Below are positions 33,250-43,600 of a DNA stretch of 64,000 bases, piece after piece; within the stretch, counting starts at the first letter, position 1, and every line of letters starts with the position of its first letter. Below the pieces are notes generated by a model. That model did no database searches. It was not told where the DNA came from and worked only from the letters and a program-made list of their open reading frames with translations. The translations under genes and the position numbers were made by a program. This DNA is from Pedobacter planticolens (GTDB lineage Bacteria > Bacteroidota > Bacteroidia > Sphingobacteriales > Sphingobacteriaceae), in the NCBI RefSeq assembly GCF_014172375.1, contig NZ_WNXD01000001.1, positions 1,426,001 through 1,490,000 of the forward strand, read 5' to 3'.

Positions 33250-36132
33250 ATGCAAAAAAAATTAACCTTACTCTTTTTATTATTTGCTAGTGTAGTTTAT
33301 GCACAAAAGAAACCATTAGACCATTCTGTTTATGATAAATGGGAAGCTGTAGGTGTAAAACAGTTTTCGAACAATGGATTATGGGCTGCATATGTTATTA
33401 ATCAGCAAGAAGGAGATGCAAATTTATATTTCCAAAATAGTGTAACTGCACAAAAAATACAGGTTTCTAGAGGAACTCCACCTCAATTAGGTTTCGAAGT
33501 ACGATCAAATTCTACTTTATTTAGTGCTGATTCTAAATTCGCAGCCTTTGCTATTAAACCTTGGTATAAAGACACCCGATTGGCTAAAATCAAAAAGAAA
33601 AAGGCAGATGAGATGACGAAAGATACTTTAGGAATAGCCAATTTAACAACCTTAGCCATTACGAAAATACCTAGAGTAAAGTCTTTCAAATTTCCTGAAA
33701 ACGGTGCTGCATTGTTGGCTTATAATTTAGAAAAAGCTCCTGATACCAGCAAAAAAGCAAAATCTGCAGATCAAGCAACTAAGCAAAAAAACGATGGCGA
33801 AGAAGATTATTTTGCTGACGATGAACCTGCTGGTGCTGCTGCAAAAGAAGGAACAGATTTAATTGTAAAAAACTTAACAACAGGTATTGAAAGAGCGTAC
33901 AAATTTGTGGGCGACTATGCCTTTAGCAAAGATGGCAAACAATTAGTTTTCGCCTGCACTGGATCTAAAAAAGATAAAACAGCGCCACAAGGTGTTTTCT
34001 TATTAAACACAGAAACTGGAGTATTAAAAACCTTAGTAAAAGGTAAAGGAAACTTTAAGAATTTCACATTTGATGATGAAAGTGAGCACTTAGCATTTTT
34101 AGGAGAAACTAGTCCTGAGAAAACAGAAATTAAAGATTTTAATGTTTATTATAATTCATTAACACTTGATACAGCTCAAATTTTAGTGGATAATGATATG
34201 CCGGGGATGCCTACTAAATTTGCAGTTAGTGGAGATGGAAAAGTTACTTTTAGTAAAGATGGCAATCGATTATTTTTCGGTATTGCTCCAATTAAAAAGG
34301 CAAAAGATACAACCTTGGTAGATTTCGAAAATGCCAAACTAGATATTTGGGGGTATAAAGATGATTATTTACAGCCAATGCAATTAAAAAATGCAGACCG
34401 AGAAGCTAAAAGAAGCTACTTAACTGCAATAGATATTTATGGCACCGATCCTAAAATTGTGCCTTTAACTGATGCAAAGCTCCCAGATGCTAATTTGGTA
34501 AACGAAGGTAATGCTGCTTTTGTATTGGCATCAACCGATTACGGAAATCGCATTCCAGCACAATGGACTGGCGGTTCGGTACGTGATTATTATTTAGTTG
34601 ATACCAAAACTGGTGTGCGAAAAAAAATTCTAGAAAGCTTAGATGGAAATGCTTCGGCATCGCCTGATGGCAATTATATTTTATATTACGATAAGAAAGT
34701 GAAGCTTTGGAAAACATACCAAGTTACTACTGGAAAAACAAGTATCATCACCGCTAACATGACAGCGAAATTCTACGATGAAGAAAATGATGTGCCCGAT
34801 GATCCAAATAGCTATGGTGTTGCAGGCTGGTTAGAAGAAGACAAAGCGGTTTTATTGTACGATCGTTATGATATTTGGCAAATTTCTCCTGATGGAACTT
34901 CGGCTAAGAACTTAACAAATGGTTTTGGTAGAACGAACAATATCACTTTTCGTGTAGAAAGAATAAACCCTGATTTTAGATTTTTCACTAAAAAAGAGGT
35001 ACTATGGTTAGATGCATTTAACAACACCACAAAAGAAAATGGTTTTTACCGTAAAGCATTAAATGATAACAAAGTGCCAGAATTAGTGATTATGGCACCA
35101 TTTAAATATTCTAATTTGGTAAAAGCTAAAGATGCAGATGTTATCCTTTTTGATAAAGGAAATTATACTATTTCTCCAGATGTTTACCTATCTAAAGATA
35201 ATTTGAAAACCGCGTTGAAACTAAGTAGTACAAACCCTCAGCAAGCTAATTACAATTGGGGTACTGCCGAGTTAGTAAAATGGACTACACCAAAAGGATA
35301 TAAATCTGATGGTATTTTGTATAAACCAGAAAACTTCGATCCGAATAAAAAGTACCCGATGATTGTGTATTTCTATGAGAAACTTTCTGAAGGATTGTAT
35401 GCTTATAATGCCCCTGCTCCTACACCATCTCGTTTAAATATTCCATTTTTTGTAAGTAACGGTTATTTAGTTTTCGCACCAGATATTAGTTATGAAACAG
35501 GTCATCCGGGTAAATCTGCTGAAGAATTTATCAATTCGGGTGTAGAAAGTTTAAAGAAAAATGCATGGGTAGATGGAACTAAAATTGGTATTCAAGGTCA
35601 GAGTTGGGGCGGTTACCAAGTTGCACATTTAATTACAGCAACAAATATGTATGCAGCAGCATGGGCTGGTGCACCGGTAGTAAACATGACATCGGCTTAC
35701 GGTGGTATTCGTTGGGAAAGTGGTATGAATAGACAGTTTCAATATGAAAAAACGCAAAGTAGAATTGGTGCTACACTGTGGGAAAAACCTGAATTATATA
35801 TAGAAAATTCTCCTTTGTTTAATTTACCAAAAGTAAAAACGCCTGTTGTTATCATGAGTAATGATGCAGATGGAGCTGTGCCTTGGTACCAAGGTATTGA
35901 GATGTTTACAGGTTTGAAACGTTTGGGTAAACCAGTTTGGTTGTTAAATTACAATAATGAAGCACATAATTTAGTGCTACGTCAGAATAGAAAAGATATT
36001 CAAATTAGAGAGCAACAGTTTTTTGATTACTATTTAAAAGGCGCTAAAGCTCCAATATGGATGACTGGGGGTATACCTGCAATAGACAAAGGTAGAACTT
36101 GGGGTTTTGAGCTAACAGATGATAAACCATAA
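33250..36132 (+). CDS. Exported S9 family prolyl oligopeptidase-type peptidase
   Basis: A 960-residue periplasmic serine peptidase. A signal peptide (1-18, SVVYAQ) precedes a long beta-propeller region (about 20-690), which contains an acidic low-complexity insert near residues 170-195 (KKAKSADQATKQKNDGEEDYFADDEPAGAAAK). The C-terminal alpha/beta hydrolase domain has Ser785 in GQSWGGYQ, the acid in NDADGAVPW (about 871-878) and His906 in NEAHNL. It is longer than typical DPP IV (about 720 residues). It is monocistronic with repeats on both sides. Substrate unknown; likely short-peptide degradation. Confidence 0.9.
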   Translation: MQKKLTLLFLLFASVVYAQKKPLDHSVYDKWEAVGVKQFSNNGLWAAYVINQQEGDANLYFQNSVTAQKIQVSRGTPPQLGFEVRSNSTLFSADSKFAAFAIKPWYKDTRLAKIKKKKADEMTKDTLGIANLTTLAITKIPRVKSFKFPENGAALLAYNLEKAPDTSKKAKSADQATKQKNDGEEDYFADDEPAGAAAKEGTDLIVKNLTTGIERAYKFVGDYAFSKDGKQLVFACTGSKKDKTAPQGVFLLNTETGVLKTLVKGKGNFKNFTFDDESEHLAFLGETSPEKTEIKDFNVYYNSLTLDTAQILVDNDMPGMPTKFAVSGDGKVTFSKDGNRLFFGIAPIKKAKDTTLVDFENAKLDIWGYKDDYLQPMQLKNADREAKRSYLTAIDIYGTDPKIVPLTDAKLPDANLVNEGNAAFVLASTDYGNRIPAQWTGGSVRDYYLVDTKTGVRKKILESLDGNASASPDGNYILYYDKKVKLWKTYQVTTGKTSIITANMTAKFYDEENDVPDDPNSYGVAGWLEEDKAVLLYDRYDIWQISPDGTSAKNLTNGFGRTNNITFRVERINPDFRFFTKKEVLWLDAFNNTTKENGFYRKALNDNKVPELVIMAPFKYSNLVKAKDADVILFDKGNYTISPDVYLSKDNLKTALKLSSTNPQQANYNWGTAELVKWTTPKGYKSDGILYKPENFDPNKKYPMIVYFYEKLSEGLYAYNAPAPTPSRLNIPFFVSNGYLVFAPDISYETGHPGKSAEEFINSGVESLKKNAWVDGTKIGIQGQSWGGYQVAHLITATNMYAAAWAGAPVVNMTSAYGGIRWESGMNRQFQYEKTQSRIGATLWEKPELYIENSPLFNLPKVKTPVVIMSNDADGAVPWYQGIEMFTGLKRLGKPVWLLNYNNEAHNLVLRQNRKDIQIREQQFFDYYLKGAKAPIWMTGGIPAIDKGRTWGFELTDDKP

Positions 36133-36167
36133 TCAGTTTACAGCTGGCAATTAACATTTAGTCAATC

Positions 36168-36251
36168 GTCATTGCGATCTCGATTTTTCATCGGGAGAAG
36201 CAATCTTTCATACTAGATAGATTGCTTCGTCGTTTTAGCCCTCGCAATGAC
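36168..36251. repeat. GTCATTGCGA...TCGCAATGAC hairpin repeat
   Basis: Outer arms GTCATTGCGA (36168-36177) and TCGCAATGAC (36242-36251) and inner arms AAGCAATCT (36198-36206) and AGATTGCTT (36219-36227) form an 84-bp palindromic element. It includes the first in-frame ATG (36247) of the next gene, so that ATG is unlikely to be the real start. Confidence 0.75.
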
Positions 36252-36273
36252 TTATTTTAAAAAAAGAATTGAA

Positions 36274-37428
36274 ATGACCATCAAATCTATCCTCAACAAT
36301 TACGAGATATTTAAAGAGAAGCGGTTGAAAGACCGCTTTTTTAAGCATGATACTATAGTTGATTTACTAAACCAATTACCTGGCGATTTTGAGGTAAATG
36401 AACTTGGCAAATCTGTAAAAAGCAAAAGCATCAATTTGGTTAAGTTTGGAAACGGTGCTACTAAAGTAATGCTGTGGAGCCAAATGCATGGCGATGAAGC
36501 TACGGGTACAATGGCTTTGTTTGATCTCTTTACTTTTTTACAAAGCGATCATCAATTAGCAAAGCTGATAACTGAAAACTGTCAATTGTTCTTCATCCCG
36601 ATGGTTAACCCAGACGGTGCGGAGGTATTTACTAGACGAAACGCACAACAAATAGATATTAATCGTGATTTTTTAAAGGAAACTTCACCAGAGGCAAAGC
36701 TATTGAAACAATGCAGAGCTGATATTAAACCTGATTTCGGCTTTAATTTGCACGACCAACAAACGTTATGGAGCGTAACAGGAACCTTAAAACCTGCTAC
36801 CCTATCCTTTTTAGCACCAGCAACTGACGAAGAATTAAGCGTTAATAAAACTCGAGAAAATGCCATGTTGGTCATTGCAGATATGTTTAGCGAGTTAGAT
36901 CAACTCCTACCAAAACATATAGGTTTATTTGATGATGAGTTTGAACCTCGTGCCTTTGGAGATAACTTTCAAAAGGCTGGCACTTCTACCGTTTTAATAG
37001 AGGCTGGCGGATATGCAAGCGATTATGAGAAACAAGAAATTAGAAAACATTATTTCACTGCTATTCTATCGGGATTGTTGGCTATTGCTACAAAAAGCTA
37101 TGAAAAGCAAGATTTAAAAAACTACTTCGCTATTCCTAAAAACAACAAGCAAATTTTTCATATGCTAATTCATGGGGTTTTATTGGGTGGAATTGCAGTA
37201 AGTGTAGGTATTAATTACGATGAATACCCAAATGCTGATGGCAATAGTACTTTTAAAAAGTATAGCATTCAGGATATTGGAGATTTAAGTTTTTGCGATG
37301 CGTATCATAATTATTCTTCACCTTCCCTTTCCTTAAACGGCAACATCATTTTATATCAAAATGCTAATTTTGAGCTACTAGATGGAGATAAAACTATTTT
37401 ATCTTTCGAAAATGGGATATTACTTTAA
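36274..37428 (+). CDS. M14-type zinc carboxypeptidase-like protein
   Basis: A 384-residue metallopeptidase-like protein without a signal peptide. The zinc motif H-x-x-E is in QMHGDEATG (about 69-77 from this start), the substrate arginine region in NPDGAEVFTRRNAQQIDINRDF, and the third zinc ligand probably in FNLHDQQTLWS. A glutamate in STVLIEAGGYASD may be the catalytic base. The C-terminal 110 residues form an extra beta-rich domain. The ATG at 36274 is preferred because the upstream in-frame ATG belongs to an intergenic repeat. Cell-wall peptides or small peptides are possible substrates. Confidence 0.83.
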   Translation: MTIKSILNNYEIFKEKRLKDRFFKHDTIVDLLNQLPGDFEVNELGKSVKSKSINLVKFGNGATKVMLWSQMHGDEATGTMALFDLFTFLQSDHQLAKLITENCQLFFIPMVNPDGAEVFTRRNAQQIDINRDFLKETSPEAKLLKQCRADIKPDFGFNLHDQQTLWSVTGTLKPATLSFLAPATDEELSVNKTRENAMLVIADMFSELDQLLPKHIGLFDDEFEPRAFGDNFQKAGTSTVLIEAGGYASDYEKQEIRKHYFTAILSGLLAIATKSYEKQDLKNYFAIPKNNKQIFHMLIHGVLLGGIAVSVGINYDEYPNADGNSTFKKYSIQDIGDLSFCDAYHNYSSPSLSLNGNIILYQNANFELLDGDKTILSFENGILL

Positions 37429-37463
37429 AAAAATACTACATTCAACATCAAAATTAAAAGCAA

Positions 37464-38741
37464 ATGGCATTAAGTAGAATTTGGTCAGGTTTTATCATTG
37501 TAGCTATAGTAGTAGCCTGTATTAAATGTTTCTTTTTCGGGCAAACAGATATTTTCAGTTGGATGGTTATTGGCAAGGCCGATGATCCGACTAATTTAAC
37601 TAAGGTTGATGGTGTAATACAGACTTGTTTAAATGCTGTAAATATTTGTATTGGCTTAGTTGGTGTAATGGCTTTATTTATGGGCTTTATGAGCATTGCA
37701 GAAGAAGCAGGTGGTATTCGTTTATTATCAAGAGTAATTGGCCCATTCTTTTCTAAAATATTTCCGGATATACCTAAAGGACACCCTGCTACTGGACACA
37801 TGGTAATGAATTTTTCTGCTAATTTGTTAGGCTTAGATAATGCTGCAACGCCATTTGGTATTAAAGCGATGGAAAGTTTACAAGAACTTAATCCTAATAA
37901 GGATACTGCCTCTAATGCGCAAATTATGTTTTTGTGTTTACATGCTTCTGGTTTAACCTTAATTCCGGTTAGTATTATTGCAATTAGGGCTTCATTAAAA
38001 TCTGTAAACCCTACTGAAATATTTATCCCTTGTATGATAGCTACATTTGTAGCTACTATTGCAGCGATGCTAATTGTTTCCTTTAAACAAAAGATTAACA
38101 TATTTCAACCTGTTATTTTGGGTTGGGTTTTGGGTATTTCTGCTTTGATTGCAGTGATGGTACTTTATTTGGTTAATTTAAGTACTGCTGGGTTACAATC
38201 TTTTTCTGGATTGTTAAGTAATGGCTTACTGCTATTCATTTTTCTATCTATTGTTTTGGGTGGCTTGTATAAAAAGATTGACATCTTTGATGCTTTTGTA
38301 GAGGGTGCTAAAGGTGGTTTTGATACTGCTATTCGTATTATTCCATATTTGGTGGGGATGTTAATTGCTATTAGTTTATTACGCACTAGCGGAACTTTTG
38401 ATTTAGTGATTAATGGTTTTAAAAGTGTTTTTTCTGCCATGGGGGCTGATACTCGCTTTATTGATGGTATACCTACTGCACTAATTAAGCCTTTAAGTGG
38501 CAGTGGTGCTCGTGGAATGATGATTAGTACTATGGAAACTCATGGTGTAGATTCGTTTGCTGGTAAATTGTCGGCTATTTTACAGGGTTCTTCTGATACT
38601 ACGTTTTATGTAATTGCTGTTTACTTTGGCGCTGTTAATGTGAAGAATAGTCGTTATTCTGTTTGGGCAATGTTATTGGCCGATTTTGTTGGTATTTGTA
38701 CTGCTATAGGTTTGTGCTACTTGTTTTTTGGGCATAATTAG
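37464..38741 (+). CDS. Nucleoside recognition domain membrane protein (SpmA-SpmB-like)
   Basis: A 425-residue polytopic protein in which two Gate/nucleoside-recognition domains, resembling Bacillus SpmA (N half) and SpmB (C half), are joined in one chain. The N half has GHPATGHMVMNFSANLLGLDNAATPFGIKAMESLQ (about 110-145), the C half has ALIKPLSGSGARGMMI and LQGSSDTTFYVIAVYFGAV (about 340-390). Roughly ten hydrophobic helices are visible. The organism is not expected to sporulate; fused homologues are annotated as spore maturation proteins widely in Bacteroidota, with a transport role guessed. It lies 35 bp after the M14 gene. Confidence 0.88.
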   Translation: MALSRIWSGFIIVAIVVACIKCFFFGQTDIFSWMVIGKADDPTNLTKVDGVIQTCLNAVNICIGLVGVMALFMGFMSIAEEAGGIRLLSRVIGPFFSKIFPDIPKGHPATGHMVMNFSANLLGLDNAATPFGIKAMESLQELNPNKDTASNAQIMFLCLHASGLTLIPVSIIAIRASLKSVNPTEIFIPCMIATFVATIAAMLIVSFKQKINIFQPVILGWVLGISALIAVMVLYLVNLSTAGLQSFSGLLSNGLLLFIFLSIVLGGLYKKIDIFDAFVEGAKGGFDTAIRIIPYLVGMLIAISLLRTSGTFDLVINGFKSVFSAMGADTRFIDGIPTALIKPLSGSGARGMMISTMETHGVDSFAGKLSAILQGSSDTTFYVIAVYFGAVNVKNSRYSVWAMLLADFVGICTAIGLCYLFFGHN

Positions 38742-39056
38742 GTTATTTTACTAGTTGCAGTTGCCATTCCAAGCGAAGTAGTAGTTAGGTAAAGAGTTGT
38801 TTTTAAGCTCGCCGCCGTTATAGCTGGCTCTGTAAGACGGTGTCTTTGCGAGGCACGAAGCAATCTCCTTTTTGCAGAGATGTTAGAGATTCTTCGCTTC
38901 GCTCTGAATGACAAAATGAATGACGAACGTGTGTTTATATTGTGCAAAGTTTTTGTTTTTAAACCTGATTGTAATGGAAAGCCAGCAGCGAAGCGAGGAC
39001 TTGTAGTGTAAAGCAAGGCTGACGTTGAGAAGAACTACTACATTTGCTTTTCAAAC
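38742..39056. repeat. Intergenic repeat cluster after the SpmA-SpmB-like gene
   Basis: No gene is supported here. A hairpin element runs 38841-38913 (TGTCTTTGCGAGG... to ...CTCTGAATGACA), related to those at 36168, 52475 and 57394. The larger stretch is bounded by inverted 9-mers GTAGTAGTT (38778-38786) and AACTACTAC (39033-39041), suggesting a composite element of about 264 bp. GC content is visibly higher than in the flanking genes. Confidence 0.5.
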
Positions 39057-39094
39057 AAAAAAGTCCAGCTCTATATTAGAACAGGACTTTTTAT
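39057..39094. terminator. Bidirectional terminator between convergent genes
   Basis: AAAAAGTCC (39057-39065) and GGACTTTTT (39084-39092) give a 9-bp stem with T/A flanks. It can end the SpmA-SpmB-like transcript from the left and the SusD transcript from the right. Confidence 0.6.
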
Positions 39095-39134
39095 TTATTT
39101 CGGTTGGTGAGATTCAAACTGATGGTATGTAATA

Positions 39135-39158
39135 TCCTTCGACAAGCTCAGGATGACA
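39135..39158. repeat. TCCTTCGACAAGCTCAGGATGACA repeat copy
   Basis: This 24-bp unit is close to the complement of the TGTCATCCTGAGC...GTCGAAGGA units at 1406 and 1552. It lies 20 bp past the stop codon of the SusD-like gene and adds an inner CCTT...AGG dyad. Confidence 0.6.
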
Positions 39159-39178
39159 TGATGCTAATTAAGTAGTGG

Positions 39179-40603
39179 CTAGGGTTTGTCCCACCATACT
39201 CTAGCGTTTAAGCCATCTGTACCGCCATAGGGAAATGCGGCAACGGCTGCATTGTAGTTGGCTAAATTATTAGAGCGCTCTTGAGTTGGATAACCATCTC
39301 TTCTGGGCATTAAGCCTCCATTAATTCCGACAGGCAAGGTTAGGTTCGGGAAGCCTGTTCTTCTCCACTCGGACCAACCTTCGTAACCGTGTAAGAATAA
39401 ATGTACCCATCGTTGGTGACCAATCTGGCTCAATGCATTTATAGGGTCATAAGCTACGGTTGGTTGTGCCAAAAATGCTGCTGCAGTTGCAGTAGAACCT
39501 GTCCACTGTCTGATAGATTCTGTTACTGCACTGTTGTAATAAATTAATGCTTGAGCATCGCTACCTGGTATCCAGTTTAGTTTAGCTGCTTCGGCTAGTG
39601 CAAATAATTGCTGCGCATAAGTTACCAACTGTACTGGTGAGTTTTGCAAACGTAAAGTGCTTCCTAGTAATGATGATGCATTAATATCGGCAGTTGTTGG
39701 TGATGCTTTACCAAATTCTAAACCGTTGTATGCGCCTGTAGAATTTGGGTTGCCATAAATTGGTAAACGTGGATCGTTTAGGGGTTTCATGTAGTTTACC
39801 AGGGTGTTGCTTAGTGCGTACCAGTTTCTGCCTAAACGGGTAAATGAGTTGTACCAATAGTTTTCATTGGCTTGTTCTGCTAAATGGGGATAAGCTAAAT
39901 TATCGGTATTGGCTGTCATTAAACCATTAGCCATTGCTTTAGCAAATTCTGCTTGTCCTTTGGCGGCATCTATTTTAGAAAGACGTAAAGCCATTAGTAA
40001 ATGGATTGTGTTGCCTAGTTTTTTCCACTTTGCAATATCACCGTTGTAAACGATATCATTTTTAACATTACCGTTTGTTAATGTGATTTCGCTATTTGCT
40101 TGATCTAATAATGCAAATAGGCTATTGTAGATGGCTTGTTGTGTATCGTATTTTGGTGTGTAATTGGCATCTCCTTTTAGTGCTTCGGTGTAGGGTAAGT
40201 CGCCCCATCTATCGGTTACATACCACATAAAGTATGCTTTTAAAATTTTAGCGACTGCTTTTTGGTTTTGTAATGGTCCGTCGCTTAGATTTTTGGCAAC
40301 CAAAATTGCCTCATCTAAGTTTTTCATCGGGCCGCTGTACCATGTATAAAAATTAAAGTTGGTTGGTACAAATCTGCTATTATCTGTAAAAGCTGTTAAC
40401 GATAGGTATTGAGCATAATGTACACCATTTGGTGATGAGCTGATATCTGGCAAAAAGAACTCGGCATTGGCTATCAATTGCATGCTTGATAATGTTGCCG
40501 GGTTGTTTGGATCGGTACTTAATCTGGAATCGAACTTTTTACATCCGTTAGCGAATAAGCAAATCGCTGTTGCTGTAATGAGTATTTTATTGAATAATTT
40601 CAT
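39179..40603 (-). CDS. SusD/RagB family outer-membrane lipoprotein (SusD-like, second locus)
   Basis: A 474-residue lipoprotein, lipidated at Cys21 (FANGCKKFDSRL). It belongs to the shorter SusD-like subgroup with the N-terminal LSTDPNNPATLSSMQLIANAEFFLPDI and the C-terminal GHQRWVHLFLHGYEGWSEWRRTGFPNLTLP, followed by the Y-P-T-Q-E-R motif. This subgroup often pairs with receptors for non-starch ligands, including peptides. It lies 10 bp downstream of the SusC partner. No glycosidase, peptidase or regulator is adjacent, so the ligand is open. Confidence 0.92.
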   Translation of the reverse strand: MKLFNKILITATAICLFANGCKKFDSRLSTDPNNPATLSSMQLIANAEFFLPDISSSPNGVHYAQYLSLTAFTDNSRFVPTNFNFYTWYSGPMKNLDEAILVAKNLSDGPLQNQKAVAKILKAYFMWYVTDRWGDLPYTEALKGDANYTPKYDTQQAIYNSLFALLDQANSEITLTNGNVKNDIVYNGDIAKWKKLGNTIHLLMALRLSKIDAAKGQAEFAKAMANGLMTANTDNLAYPHLAEQANENYWYNSFTRLGRNWYALSNTLVNYMKPLNDPRLPIYGNPNSTGAYNGLEFGKASPTTADINASSLLGSTLRLQNSPVQLVTYAQQLFALAEAAKLNWIPGSDAQALIYYNSAVTESIRQWTGSTATAAAFLAQPTVAYDPINALSQIGHQRWVHLFLHGYEGWSEWRRTGFPNLTLPVGINGGLMPRRDGYPTQERSNNLANYNAAVAAFPYGGTDGLNARVWWDKP

Positions 40604-40613
40604 AATGAGCTAA

Positions 40614-43600
40614 TTAAAAAGTAACGTTTAAATTAAAACCAAAAGAACGAACTGTTTGAAGTTCACCTTTTTCTATCCAGCTAATTGAAGCACTACCTGC
40701 TGATAATTCTGAAGGATCTAATCCTTTTGGTGCTTTTTGCCAAATCATTGTTGGATTACGAGCAATTGCTGCAATTCTAACTGATTTAAAAGGAAGCTTT
40801 TTCAATATAGTTTTATCAAATGTATAACCTAGGCTTACTTCTCTTAGTTTAATGTAAGAGGCACTAAACAACCATTCTTCGTAAATTTGTGTTCCGATTT
40901 TGTTTCTGAAAAAAGCACGGGCATCTACATAGTTAGACACTGGAAGTCCTGTTGTTTGAGAAACACCTGTTACTAAAACACCTCCTCCATTTGCAAGTGG
41001 TTCGCGAACATTTACACCATTTGCGTTTAACATTGCTGTTTCTTCTGCTTGACCAGATTTTACTGCTAGCATTTTACTCCAGCTAAAGAACTGTCCGCCT
41101 TTTTGGAAGTCTATCATTGCGCCTAAATCGAATTTACCGATTTTAAAGTTGTTGATAAAACCACCTGTAAATTGTGGCACTACAGAACCGAAATCTTTAT
41201 TTAATTGTTGAACTGGTAAGTTATCTGTACCTATTACTAGATCGCCGTTGGCGGTTGTTAGATAACCTGGACCAACTAAAGAACCAAACTCTTTACCAAC
41301 TGTTGCATTTAAAAACACAGTTTGACTTGAATAAACATTATTATCTAATTGATACACGTTTATACCTGGATATAATTCGTTAATTCTGCTTTTATTTCTG
41401 GCAAAGTTGATGGTAGAATTCCATGTAAAGAAATCTGATACTATTGGTTTACCAGTTAATGTTAATTCAATACCTTGATTTTGGATATCGCCTGCATTTA
41501 CTACTGTGCCTGTAAAACCACTTGCTCCAGATACTGTTAAGTCTATAATTTGATCTTTGTTACGTTGTTTGTAATAAGTAAAATCTAAGCCTACGCGATT
41601 GTTTAAAAACCTTAAATCTATACCTGCTTCAAATGAATTTGCAAATGATGGTTTAATGTTCGGGTTTTTAAGTTTATCGGGTACCGAGCCTGTTGTTACT
41701 GTACTGGTTGTATTTTTATATACAGTACCGGTGGTATAATTTATTTGCGTTTCATAAGGTGATAAATCTGAACCTGCTATTGCGTAAGAGGCTCTTAATT
41801 TACCGAATGAAAGCGCTTTACTTTTAATTAGGTTACTAAAAACAAAACTACCAGATACTGATGGATACCAATATGAGTTGTTATTATCTGGCAATGCTGA
41901 TGATATATCATTACGAACGGAAGCATCTATAAAGTAGGTGTCTTTGTAGCCAATAGAACCCATTGCATACACGCTTCTTACTTGTTTTTCTCTTAAATAG
42001 TTAAATGATAAAGGTCTATCTACTGATGCCTCAATGCTATAAAAACCAGGTGAAGATAAGCCACCACTGGTTGCTGAAGTTACGTAATCGTATTTTTGAG
42101 TTAGTAAATTTGCACCTGCATTTAGGTTAAAATCAAACTCGTTCCATTTTTTAGTGTATTGCGCTAAAAATTCGTAGTTGTTATCTGCACTTTGGTATTT
42201 ACCTGTACTGTAGCTTTCATCTAAACGGCCACCTATTGCGTTTCTTCTATTTATGTTTTGTGTATATCTATCTGATCTGATAAAACCGCTTAATTTTAAT
42301 TCTGGTAATACTTGATAAGATAGGTTAACATCGCCAAATAAACGATCACGATCATCTAAATTTAAGTTTTCGTAGGCATCAAAATATGGATTATTCCAAT
42401 CGGAAGGTCTATTAGTTACAATTGTACCTAATGTAGCACCGGAAGTACTTGGGTTAACATTCCAATTTAATATTGTACCATCTGGATATTTATAATTTTT
42501 TAATCTGTTGATATCTATATTACGTTGAAACCATTGGTTTGCTCCTGTAAAAGAACCTTGATACCCTTGCACTGGTCTTTGTGCTTTGTTATTTGCATAG
42601 TTAACATTTGCGCCAACAACTAATTTTTCTGTAATATTAAATGAAGCGTTTAAGTTAAGATTATTCCTTTTTAACCATGAGTTTGGATAAGTACCATTGA
42701 TGTAAGCATTGGTATAGCCTAATCTAAATGTAGAATTTTCTGAAGATCCGGTAACACTTACGCCATTGTTTGCATTAAATCCTGTTTCAAAGAAATCTTT
42801 AATATTATTTGGTTGTGGAACGAATGGTGTTAATTTACCAAATTCTGGATCTTGAGGGTAAAAACTATAATACATTCTTACTGGAGTTCCATCCATTTTT
42901 GGGCCCCAACTTTCATCGTTACCATTCACATATTTTTCACCAGTAGAAAATGTTTGAAATGTCTGGTTATTTCCAACGCCATAAATATCTTGCAAAGGCA
43001 TAAAGTTAGCAACACGCTCCATAGAAAATGCTGAATTTAAACTCACTTCTACCTTTTTTGCACCTTTGGTTCCTTTTTTGGTTGTAATTAAAATAACGCC
43101 GTACTGACCTCTTAAACCATAAAGTGCAGATGCCGCAGGGCCTTTTAATACACTAATGTTAGCTACATCTTCTGGGTTTACATCTTGTCCGATGTTTCCA
43201 TAATCGACACCATTACTATTTGAACTACTAAAGTTTGAATTAGAAATTGGTGTACCATCTACAACAATTAATGGCTGGCCACCGCCTGTTACAGAGTTTA
43301 CCCCTCTAATTTTAATTTTTTGTGTTCCACCTAAGCTTGCACCAGATGAACCTGTTACTTGTGCTCCAGCTATTTTACCTGCTAAAGCGCCTAAAACATT
43401 TGTTTCTTTGGTTAGGGTTAAATTATCTCCTCCAACTTGTTGTGTTGAATAACCAATAGATTTTTCACTCCGTTTAATGCCTAGTGCGGTTATTACTATG
43501 CCTTCTAACGTTTGTGTACTGGTGGTTAAAGCAACGTTAATTTGGGTTCTGTTTCCAATAGTAACTTCTTGGGTTTCGAAACCTAAATACGTAAATATTA

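Noticed and set aside
37454..38101. 215-residue reading frame antisense to the SpmA-SpmB-like gene
   Set aside because: It lies wholly opposite a well-supported membrane protein gene; the hydrophobic pattern is the mirror of the helices on the coding strand.
38738..39016. 92-residue reading frame across the repeat cluster
   Set aside because: The translation (SFRAKRRISNISAKRRLL) comes from hairpin repeat DNA and the frame overlaps the end of a real gene; such frames are typical repeat artefacts.
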